In this document: positions 1-7,301 of the stretch, piece after piece
How the letters are laid out: every line of letters begins with the position of its first letter
Numbering within the stretch: the first letter of the stretch is position 1
From: Tepidanaerobacteraceae bacterium
GTDB lineage: Bacteria; Bacillota; Thermosediminibacteria; Thermosediminibacterales; Tepidanaerobacteraceae
Direction of reading: 5' to 3'
Assembly: GCA_024655905.1 (NCBI GenBank)
Contig: JANLFP010000014.1
Span: 23,518 to 63,715, forward strand
Length of the DNA stretch: 40,198 bases
Notes under the pieces: model-generated
Told to the model about the DNA's origin: nothing
Databases searched by the model: none
The model's input: the letters and a program-made list of their open reading frames with translations, nothing else
Translations under genes and position numbers: made by a program

Positions 1-44
1 GCAATATGGATTTTAAAAGGGAACCGGGTGAAAATCCATATTGC
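1..44 (+). other. Cobalamin-riboswitch-like core inside a perfect inverted repeat
   Basis: Bases 1-14 and 31-44 are exact reverse complements, so a 14-bp stem encloses a 16-base loop. Loop and 3' arm together contain AAAAGGGAA, then CC, then GGGTGAAAATCC. The same core occurs in the bona fide cobalamin riboswitch at 20952-21126 on the other strand. The rest of a B12 riboswitch (the CCCGCCACTGT segment and the B12 box) is not seen downstream, and no plus-strand gene follows within the window. It may be a relic, a variant class cut by the window edge, or chance similarity in a hairpin. Confidence 0.35.
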
Positions 45-141
45 ATTGGATTACCTTTATCGGTGTGGTCTATTAAATTTTCACGCTGCATTGAACAGCA
101 ATATAATATAATGTGATATAAATTGGTCCTCACATCCGAAT

Positions 142-238
142 ATCCATGCCGTCAAGCAGTATAAGGAAAAATGAGTTTTAATTTAAAGTCAGCTTGGTGA
201 AAGAATTAAAACTTTATACGAATATCTATATTGCAAAA
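142..238 (+). other. Conserved AT-rich hairpin element, copy 1
   Basis: This stretch shares an ordered series of blocks with 22515-22600: CCATGCCG, AAGCAG, GAAA, a TTTTA arm, AGC, TG, TGAA, GAATTAAAA. Both form an AT-rich hairpin; here a 10-bp arm AGTTTTAATT pairs with AATTAAAACT. It has no T-run after the hairpin and no ORF. Function is unknown; a structured RNA leader or a dispersed repeat is possible. Apart from this element and the two neighbouring ones listed, nothing is recognised in the gene-free stretch 1-472. Confidence 0.4.
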
Positions 239-290
239 CGGCATTGCTGGTGACAGAACCAATTTTAATACAAACCGTCATTTTAAAACA

Positions 291-412
291 AAAAGCACCA
301 CCCTTTCAGGCAGTGCTTCCGTTGTTCGGTCGGCGCCGCTTTGATAATACCTTTTTATTGCTTGTCCATCGATTCCATTTTCTATATTATACCAAAATTC
401 GCACATTGTCAA
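291..412 (-). promoter_or_regulatory. Promoter plus conserved hairpin leader, copy 1
   Basis: On the minus strand a TTGACA (407-412) lies 17 bases from TAATAT (384-389), or 15 from an overlapping TATAAT with an upstream TG. About 45 bases further on comes GGCGCCGACCGAACAACGG (about 321-339), then a ten-pair hairpin whose right arm runs into a T-rich tract (about 286-317), which looks like an intrinsic terminator. The same block occurs at 2183-2301, with a matching promoter, and at 20603-20655. It could terminate the SLH gene ending at 473, but having its own promoter suggests an attenuated leader for a gene left of the window. Confidence 0.6.
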
Positions 413-472
413 GAAATCATTTAATAAGAGCTTTTTGTACAGTTGCCTGATGAAGTGTTAAAGCCTTATTCT

Positions 473-2089
473 CTATTCAATCCCCATATATTTCCTCAGC
501 CGAACCACCGCCCAGGAGCACTGCGCACGAGTGGCGGGCTTTTTGGCGTCAAATCCGGGCCATAAAAAGCCGTGATTCTGAGCAGCCCTGATGTATCCCG
601 CCGCCCAATCCTCTTTGCCCTCTTTGAGTGATGAGGCTTCTTCCGCGAGCCCCGCAGCCCTCACCAGCATGGCCATGAGCTGTTCGCCAGTAATGCTTTT
701 CCCGGGCGAGAAGGTTTTTTCGCCGGTGCCGCTGACAAAGCCTTTTTCCGCGCACAGCCCGATGCATCCATCCGCCCAGTGCCCTTCCGGCACGTCGGAA
801 AACAGCTTGGAGCCTTTTTTATCATGGCTCTCTTTCTTCATGCCTAGGCCGTATACCAGGTACTTCGAAAACTCCGCCCTCGTCACAGGCTGTTCCGGAC
901 CGAAGGTGCCGTCGGCCCTGCCCGATAAAACATAGTCGTAAACCAATTCCATGGTCTCGGAAAACCCAAAATCCCCAGGCTTGTAATCCGAAAACAGGTG
1001 TTTTTCCGCTTCCGGACGGTATTTTTCATGCAGCACGTCGTATGCAGCTTTCTTATTGTATGCGTCAGCCATCGCATACAGGGCTTCATATGTAGATATT
1101 CCGTTATCATATACCGGAAGGTTGTCCTCCTCGCTCAGCACATGTGAGAAGCTGCCGTCCGGGAGCTGGAACCGAAGCATGGCGCTCACCGGGTTCCCGC
1201 CGGATGGCTTTGTCCATTCCGGCCCCATGGGATCCTGGCCCAAAAGCGTCAGGGCTTGAATAACCCACGCGCAGCTTTCCGGGTTTTCGGTGCCCCATGA
1301 ATAAAATCCGCCATTGTCAAGCTGTTTTTCTTTTAAAAATTGCAATGCTCTTGCCACATGCGGATTTGACTCATCTTCCCCGAGGATGGCAAACGCCATG
1401 AGAGCCGCGGCAGTCATATCCACGTCCGAATCAACAAGATCGTAATCCGCAGGGTCGTCAAAATACTTCACGTCCCAGGTAAATCCTCCGTCCTTGTGCT
1501 GCTGATTTTCCAGCCACTGCAGGCATTTATCCCTGTTCGGTATGGGTTCGCCAGCACAATGAAGGGCTATTATTCCGAATATATGGGCGTTTACCAAGTC
1601 CTCCCCTACGGGTTCTCCGGTTTTGTTGTCGGCCACCGAGTCTGCAAAATGGCCACTTGGCAGCATCGTATTCTTTACCGTTTCAACCAAGTTTATACCG
1701 CCGAAGTTTCTTGGGTCTTTCCCAGCGGCGCACACTCCGATGATTGTGCGCTGGAAATCGGTGTTCTTTGTCTTGGAAAGCCCGACTCCGTTTTTGACCT
1801 CCTGCTCCCGCCAGTAAGCGCCGTTTTTCACGTCGGCGGTGGTCCATTTGGGGCCGCTAACATCTTCCCCGAATCCGAAAAGCCCCAGAGCAGGCCAGTC
1901 AAGCACACCTTTGAACTGCTCCTTTTTAAATGCATTGTAGTAATAATCGATGGTTTTCTGAGCGGCAGCGCGCACATCCTCCCGGGTAATACTGCTCTGC
2001 GCTGCCTGGATGCTGCCTGTATACGAGATGAAAACAATCATTGCGCACACAAGCACCATAACAGATGCTTTAAACCTTTTCTTTTGCAA
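473..2089 (-). CDS. Secreted alpha/alpha-toroid (prenyltransferase-repeat) protein with C-terminal SLH motifs
   Basis: A 538-residue exported surface protein. The start is TTG at 2089, preceded by GGGGTGAGG. Residues 1-29 are a signal peptide (KKRFK, hydrophobic core, cleavage near IQA). The middle (about 35-360) has helical repeats with QQ..DGGF and LDNGGFYSW signatures, typical of the squalene-cyclase/prenyltransferase/intrinsic-factor alpha-alpha barrel fold. From about 370 to the end are three SLH motifs (GRADGTFGPEQPVTRAEF, then LFSDVPEGHWA, then a final degenerate one), which bind secondary cell-wall polymer. No terpene cyclase active-site motif was recognised. Bacterial proteins of this fold next to DUF4430 proteins resemble halves of eukaryotic cobalamin carriers. 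A corrinoid-binding role is inference; a polysaccharide-related role is the alternative, given the neighbouring cluster. Confidence 0.85.
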   Translation of the reverse strand: MQKKRFKASVMVLVCAMIVFISYTGSIQAAQSSITREDVRAAAQKTIDYYYNAFKKEQFKGVLDWPALGLFGFGEDVSGPKWTTADVKNGAYWREQEVKNGVGLSKTKNTDFQRTIIGVCAAGKDPRNFGGINLVETVKNTMLPSGHFADSVADNKTGEPVGEDLVNAHIFGIIALHCAGEPIPNRDKCLQWLENQQHKDGGFTWDVKYFDDPADYDLVDSDVDMTAAALMAFAILGEDESNPHVARALQFLKEKQLDNGGFYSWGTENPESCAWVIQALTLLGQDPMGPEWTKPSGGNPVSAMLRFQLPDGSFSHVLSEEDNLPVYDNGISTYEALYAMADAYNKKAAYDVLHEKYRPEAEKHLFSDYKPGDFGFSETMELVYDYVLSGRADGTFGPEQPVTRAEFSKYLVYGLGMKKESHDKKGSKLFSDVPEGHWADGCIGLCAEKGFVSGTGEKTFSPGKSITGEQLMAMLVRAAGLAEEASSLKEGKEDWAAGYIRAAQNHGFLWPGFDAKKPATRAQCSWAVVRLRKYMGIE

Positions 2090-2182
2090 CCTTCCTCACC
2101 CCTTTTTCTAATATTTTGTAATATTTAAAGAATATAGTTGTTGTGTGAAAAGCTATCTTGCTGCCGGAGATGACCCTATACC

Positions 2183-2301
2183 AAAAATAAAAGCACCACC
2201 TTTTCAGGCAGTGCTTCCGTTGTTCGGTCGGCGCCGCATTAACAAAAACACAATAAACTTTTCTATATTTTTATATTATATTATAATTCGAAAATCGTCA
2301 A
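2183..2301 (-). promoter_or_regulatory. Promoter plus conserved hairpin leader, copy 2, upstream of the SLH protein gene
   Basis: TTGACG (2296-2301) lies 17 bases before TAATAT (2273-2278) on the minus strand. The transcript would then carry GGCGCCGACCGAACAACGG and a GAAGCACTGCC/GGTGGTGCTT hairpin (about 2190-2216) ending in TTTTATTTTT. The SLH gene starts about 100 bases downstream of that T-run, so the hairpin may be a conditional terminator in its leader. It lies about 125 bases after the stop of the GH18-like gene, so it could instead, or also, end that transcript. Confidence 0.65.
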
Positions 2302-2362
2302 GATTTGATATATATATATAACCGGAGCACGTCAAGTATTTTTAGGTGTTTTTTATATACGA

Positions 2363-3466
2363 TCACCTTCTCCCTGCTTTTTGACTTATAAAATTATTAT
2401 CATATTTCCTTAATATCTGCAATAAATCTAAAGTAGCATCTCCAAGCCCTCCAAGCCTCCACAGTGCTATGTTATGGTAACCGGCCAGTCTGATAGCTGA
2501 AATCCAATTTGACAGCGTAACTTCATCCCCATACCAGACCGTATGCGCTGAATTGTTTCCATCTACGTAATTAAAATATTGACTTCCGCTGTTTTTATCC
2601 CGTACCGGCAAAACACGGTGCTCTTTTGCCAATTCTACAGCCTGTTTTTCCGTTAATGAAGTAACTTTTCCCGTTTCAGACCAGTCAAAACCTCCCGTTG
2701 CAATAGCCATATACTTGTCTCCCGGTACCTGGTTAAATTTTCCTGACAATTTTAAAATGAATGGCGGGTCTGCTTTGGGACCAGGCCCGCTGTTAGTGCC
2801 GTACATATTGTAAGCCATCATGATATATATCGGTCCTTTTGGATACATCTGCTCTTTGATTGGAGCATCGGGTTCAAGCACAATTCTGAGGAATTTGCCT
2901 TTCCTGTGCAATTGTTTATAAAGTTCCGAATAAAAGTCTTTTACGTGTGACCAATCATCATTATTAATATTCTCGTAATCGATTTCTATCCCGGAAAGAT
3001 CATACCTGTCCACAATACTTAATATCTCCTCAATGTGTCTTCTGCGGCTTTCAGGGGTAGCAAGCAATTTTGCAACAATTGCAGGGTCTTTGTGAATTAC
3101 CGAGCCATCCCGATCGAATCTGTCATTGACCAGAGTTATCCCAACAGAGCCGGAATTTATGCCTTGCCTTATATCGTCAATATGCTGCAGCACCTGAAGT
3201 GCATCATCAGTAAAATAAATCCTGCCATTATCGTCCAAATAAGCTGCAAATATCTGTATATGCGAAATCCCACCCCCTGTTTTTTTTAGATCTTCGATGC
3301 CTTCCTCCCACTGCCAGTCCACTATCCATGCAGACAACTCTATTTCTGGTGCTTTCTCCCTTTTAAATATAAATATGCTTCTCAAGATTATTACCATGCC
3401 TGCAATGCAAAAAAACGCTGCGATTGCTAAAAGAATTTTAATTCTTTTATTAGTTGGCTTCATCAC
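2363..3466 (-). CDS. Membrane-anchored GH18-like glycoside hydrolase
   Basis: A 367-residue protein with one N-terminal membrane segment (about 9-29) and an extracellular TIM-barrel-like domain. The segment DLSGIEIDYENI (about 155-166) matches the family 18 signature DGxDxDxE, with Glu in the catalytic position. Downstream MMAYNMYG and ALWRLGG resemble the conserved Y-D/N strand and the last barrel strand of the spore-cortex SleL/YdhD-like GH18 group. In this operon it probably trims or processes the exopolysaccharide made by the PilZ glycosyltransferase, much as PgaB-type hydrolase domains do; that substrate is inferred from context. GTG at 3466 follows GGGGAGA by six bases, and ATG at 3463 is almost equally good. 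Confidence 0.75.
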   Translation of the reverse strand: MMKPTNKRIKILLAIAAFFCIAGMVIILRSIFIFKREKAPEIELSAWIVDWQWEEGIEDLKKTGGGISHIQIFAAYLDDNGRIYFTDDALQVLQHIDDIRQGINSGSVGITLVNDRFDRDGSVIHKDPAIVAKLLATPESRRRHIEEILSIVDRYDLSGIEIDYENINNDDWSHVKDFYSELYKQLHRKGKFLRIVLEPDAPIKEQMYPKGPIYIMMAYNMYGTNSGPGPKADPPFILKLSGKFNQVPGDKYMAIATGGFDWSETGKVTSLTEKQAVELAKEHRVLPVRDKNSGSQYFNYVDGNNSAHTVWYGDEVTLSNWISAIRLAGYHNIALWRLGGLGDATLDLLQILRKYDNNFISQKAGRR

Positions 3467-3560
3467 GCCTATCTCCCCATTATCTTGCTCAATCCTGTTT
3501 CAGAGATATCTTTCGAAAACATGATTTTCCTTCTGACAGCATCATATACGTGGCATGAAT

Positions 3561-5330
3561 TTAATATACATCAATCATCCAGTCAATCATTGAATTGAAC
3601 ATATCCTCGGCCTTTTTTACAACAGCTTGAAGGACATTTATTGTATTGCTGAACAATATGGTTTTATTACCCTTGCCTTGAGTAACTGTGGTGATTCTTA
3701 CATCCTCGAAAACACCGTCGTAAATGTTATCAATTTCATAGTCTTTATTTTTCGGCGGACTGAAAGCCGCCTCAAGCTCAATTCCACCCCGGTGAATACT
3801 TGTATCGATAATCTGATTATTGATAATTGGCTTTAAATCCACATACAGGCTTAGCCTGTCACCCTCCAATGTGATTTCCAGCTTCCGCACATTTTTAATA
3901 TTGGTAGGATATCCTTCTTCTGCAACATTTCCATCAAAGACGCGCTTTGTATACATGGTGGCCTTATTTGCTTTGTAGTCTTCCGCTTCCCATTTTACTT
4001 CATCCAGCCTTTGTTCAGCCAAAAGTTCGGGAGATTGCTCTGCTTTTTTCTGTTCCACCTTTATTTTATTATCCTCCAGCAGCACGCGTATATATGATTG
4101 CTTCTTCCTGTCATAACGCAGATAAATTGCCTGCTTTCCAACCACATTGCCGGCAAGTTTTGCCGTGAGCGTTATATCCCCGTAGTTATCGCTGTTTTTA
4201 AGATACAGCCTGCCCGATTGTGCGGGAGGCGATGTAAGTATAATCTTGTTATCAATGAATTCCGCTGCTCCGCTCAAAAGCTCCCAATGCAGTGCACGTT
4301 TTGCATCTCCTGTTACAAATTCCATTTTCTTTCCGGTATCTTTCTGTATTTTCATTAGCAGGTGATTGGTGTACCAATAGCTCTCAGCCTGAAGCCTTGT
4401 CAGATTGTACAGGCTGCTGTCCTTATCATTATATGCATTCCCCTCTCTAGCAAAATGAATTTTAAACAACTGCTTGATATATTTATCATTCGCCCGCTCT
4501 ACGAGTGGATTCATTCCTTCATACATTGCATTTGCATGCATAATCATATAAACCTGTGGCACAAAGCCCAAAGAACCCATATAAACATTCCTCATAGCCT
4601 TGTAATCCCCGCTAATTCGGGCTTCCATCTCTATCGCGTCTTCTACGGGAATCATGTTCTCATCGCGGATAAAATCCATCAGGTAATGGTTATAATAACC
4701 TATATTCCTTTTATCCTGCAATTCACTTTCATCTTTTGTGCCAATAAAGTTGCCTTCCTTGTCAAAAATATTGATGTATGCCAATCGATACCCGTTGCTC
4801 CCAAGCTCCCAATATCCGGATTTCATCAAAGATAGCATGTCTCTAGGCTGCAAAAATTTATTCCTGCCATTTCCAATATTGATAGCGTAGGAAAGAATAG
4901 TCGCTTTGTAATTATATTTTTCCAATAACGGCTGGGCAAACAGCGCAGAATCATTGCGGCCGTCTTCAAACGCAAGAAAAAGGGCTTTCTCAGGCAGCAT
5001 CTTGCCCTTGCTGTAAAAATCGATAATGTCCTGCTGTGAAATTGTAACATAGCCTTGATCATGCAGCGCTTTAAGATGGCGGTCAAGAAGCCTCTGAGAA
5101 ATCAATTTTGAGTCTCCTGAGCGGCTTACGCCAAAATAGGATATGGCTATAAATCCCTGACTATTTGACCAGCAGATTTTATCAGGCTCTTTGTATCTAT
5201 TTATAGTAAAAACCGTCTTGATAAATAATATAAACAAGGCAAGTAATACCACCCATTCCAATACGGTTCGAATGACTTTCATCCTATCTTTTCTTTTGTA
5301 ATCCAAAGCAAAATGCTGAGCCTGTATCAT
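3561..5330 (-). CDS. Membrane-anchored polysaccharide-deacetylase-like protein, probably catalytically inactive
   Basis: A 589-residue protein with one transmembrane anchor (about 23-45) and an external NodB-like domain (about 60-330), followed by a beta-rich region (about 350-550). The motif usually TFDDGxxD reads AFEDGRND, so the first Asp (general base) is Glu. In the GHEIGSHTxxH position the sequence reads YWELGSNGYRL, so the metal-binding histidines are gone. It is therefore likely a structural or polymer-binding member of the biosynthetic complex rather than an active deacetylase. The start at 5330 is supported by GTGAGG six bases upstream, 21 bases after the glycosyltransferase stop. 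Confidence 0.7.
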   Translation of the reverse strand: MIQAQHFALDYKRKDRMKVIRTVLEWVVLLALFILFIKTVFTINRYKEPDKICWSNSQGFIAISYFGVSRSGDSKLISQRLLDRHLKALHDQGYVTISQQDIIDFYSKGKMLPEKALFLAFEDGRNDSALFAQPLLEKYNYKATILSYAINIGNGRNKFLQPRDMLSLMKSGYWELGSNGYRLAYINIFDKEGNFIGTKDESELQDKRNIGYYNHYLMDFIRDENMIPVEDAIEMEARISGDYKAMRNVYMGSLGFVPQVYMIMHANAMYEGMNPLVERANDKYIKQLFKIHFAREGNAYNDKDSSLYNLTRLQAESYWYTNHLLMKIQKDTGKKMEFVTGDAKRALHWELLSGAAEFIDNKIILTSPPAQSGRLYLKNSDNYGDITLTAKLAGNVVGKQAIYLRYDRKKQSYIRVLLEDNKIKVEQKKAEQSPELLAEQRLDEVKWEAEDYKANKATMYTKRVFDGNVAEEGYPTNIKNVRKLEITLEGDRLSLYVDLKPIINNQIIDTSIHRGGIELEAAFSPPKNKDYEIDNIYDGVFEDVRITTVTQGKGNKTILFSNTINVLQAVVKKAEDMFNSMIDWMIDVY

Positions 5331-5351
5331 AATTCCTCACCCAAAAGTTTC

Positions 5352-7259
5352 TCATGAACTGTGCCAAAACGGCAGTTTGAGTTTTCTTTTTTTGTTTCTT
5401 TCACTCTTTTTTTTCTTTTCCTCAACATCTTGAGGCGTTTCTCTTGTACCCCAGGTGGATTTCCAGAAAGTAACCCATGCAACAGGCATTTGCCAGAGCA
5501 ATACAAACTCATAAAAAACAGCAAAAATTAGTCCGAAAATCCACAGCTTGCTCCTTCGAAAAAGCAAATGTGCAAAACTCATCATCAGCGCCATTAGAAA
5601 GAGCCCCATGATAAATGTTGAGGGAAACACATGATAAACCAAAGGAACATACACGAAATTAAATATCACAACAACTGGCGATGCCACAGGCACAATTAAG
5701 CCAATATAGAAGAACGCAGCCATAAATGGTTCTTTTTTCCATATAAATGTAGCAGCCCGTATCGATTCACGAAGCCATGAACGCTTCCAGCGCATCTGTT
5801 GCTTCAAAAAAACTCTCATGTTTGAAGGTACAATAGTTGAACAAATAGCCGAATCTTGATAATATGTTCTATGAGTCTTTAAAATAAAATTCGTCAAGCT
5901 TCGATCGTCGCCGAATGTGGCCGGGTGTCCCAGAAACTTTTGATGGAGCCATGATTCAGCATTTTTCAACACAAGATCCTTCCGATAGCAGGACAAAGGA
6001 CCGGAAAGACAAGTAACGCTATCGAAAAATGCTTCAGCCGCTTTCATGATACGAAAGGCTATATAATATCTCACAGCCTGCATCTTTGTAATGGAATTGG
6101 TATATTTGTTCTCCACCTCAGTGCGCCCTGACACGCCTCCCATTTTCGGATCTTGGAAAGGCTGCACAAGGTGTTTTATGGCTGTTGGCTCAAGAAAACT
6201 GTCCGAATCCACAAACGCCACCAGGTCATGCCTGGCCAACTTTACTCCATTTATAAGGGCTGACCTCTTGCCCCCGTTTTTTGGCATAAATACGGCTTTC
6301 AAACGATCTTTCGTCAGAAAACGGTCTTCCTCTTTATGAAGATCTTCAATAACCTGCTTAATCCGTTCTGCCGAATTATCTGTGGACTTGTCGTCAACCA
6401 CGATAACTTCCAGTTTGTCAATGGGGTAATCCTGATTGATGCAGCTCAATATGGTACGGTGGATCCATTTTTCCTCGTTAAAGCATGGGATTATTATGGA
6501 AACACCTGGAGTAAACTCAGGGTTTACAGGAACCTCCCTGTATAATGCACCAAAGAAATAGCGCGACAGAAGGAATATAGCAGCGATAATACTGTATAAA
6601 TATAAGCTGATATTATATTTAAAATAGATGATGCTCTCTGCCCGCATGAGCATTACAAGGGCCGTAACAACAAACAAAAAACTGCTGGCCCAATAGATGG
6701 AATATCCCCATCGCTTACGCTGCAAGTAACTCGTCAACGGCTGGGAAAACTCAAATCCCAGCATAATCTTTTGCTGTCCTTCTTTTAAGCTCCACGCCCG
6801 CCGAACCAACCTGGCATCAATATTTACAGCAAACTCAAAACCTTCAGGCATTGTTCCCGGAGGGATATTAAAGTCCATTCTGACTATATCCCCTTCAGAA
6901 AACTCATGTGACTGCTGTTCGAGTTCCACCAATATGCCTGTTGAAGAAATGTCCACTGCCCTTCCTTTCAAGGTTATCTTCTTTTGCTTCTCAGGTATGA
7001 TCAAAACGTCAAAATCCGCAAGATACCTCTGACTGAGCAGGCGTATTTTATTAATATAATAAGGATCACTGCTCTTCCCTTTTGATTCTACAGCTTTACT
7101 CCCTCTACGGTCTATTACCACACGAATCTGTTCGGGATCCGGCACGTATGGTAGTTTGCGCCTGTCTGGCTTTGGAATTGTCAAAACCTCTTCTGACTTA
7201 TTATTTTTTGTTTTTTTCAATATGCGTCTTTTTTCGTTGTGCAACGGCAAAACCCTCAC
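5352..7259 (-). CDS. PilZ-domain processive family 2 glycosyltransferase
   Basis: A 635-residue inner-membrane synthase. Residues about 45-170 form a PilZ domain with RLLSQR and DISSTG (the (D/N)xSxxG motif), which binds c-di-GMP in this family. Two membrane segments follow (about 185-235), then a GT2 domain with SIIIPCFNEE, VVDDKSTDNS, DSDS, GDDRSLTN and the QQMRWKRSW (QxxRW) motif of processive synthases such as PgaC/IcaA, cellulose and hyaluronan synthases, then four C-terminal membrane segments. It most likely polymerises and extrudes a beta-linked exopolysaccharide; with deacetylase-like neighbours, poly-N-acetylglucosamine is the best guess. The sugar cannot be read from sequence. GTG 7259 has a weak ribosome site; TTG 7244 lies eight bases after GTGAGGG and may be the true start. 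Confidence 0.85.
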   Translation of the reverse strand: MRVLPLHNEKRRILKKTKNNKSEEVLTIPKPDRRKLPYVPDPEQIRVVIDRRGSKAVESKGKSSDPYYINKIRLLSQRYLADFDVLIIPEKQKKITLKGRAVDISSTGILVELEQQSHEFSEGDIVRMDFNIPPGTMPEGFEFAVNIDARLVRRAWSLKEGQQKIMLGFEFSQPLTSYLQRKRWGYSIYWASSFLFVVTALVMLMRAESIIYFKYNISLYLYSIIAAIFLLSRYFFGALYREVPVNPEFTPGVSIIIPCFNEEKWIHRTILSCINQDYPIDKLEVIVVDDKSTDNSAERIKQVIEDLHKEEDRFLTKDRLKAVFMPKNGGKRSALINGVKLARHDLVAFVDSDSFLEPTAIKHLVQPFQDPKMGGVSGRTEVENKYTNSITKMQAVRYYIAFRIMKAAEAFFDSVTCLSGPLSCYRKDLVLKNAESWLHQKFLGHPATFGDDRSLTNFILKTHRTYYQDSAICSTIVPSNMRVFLKQQMRWKRSWLRESIRAATFIWKKEPFMAAFFYIGLIVPVASPVVVIFNFVYVPLVYHVFPSTFIMGLFLMALMMSFAHLLFRRSKLWIFGLIFAVFYEFVLLWQMPVAWVTFWKSTWGTRETPQDVEEKKKKSERNKKRKLKLPFWHSS

Positions 7260-7301
7260 TTTTTCTAAGCCGCTATCATACTTGATAATTTTTCAGCCGG
7301 T

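Noticed and set aside
244-450. A 68-codon plus-strand frame
   Set aside because: It runs across the minus-strand promoter and hairpin leader, has no ribosome site and no family resemblance.
1496-2128. A 210-codon plus-strand frame opposite the SLH protein
   Set aside because: It is antisense to a protein with signal peptide and SLH motifs, and the composition is that of a shadow frame.
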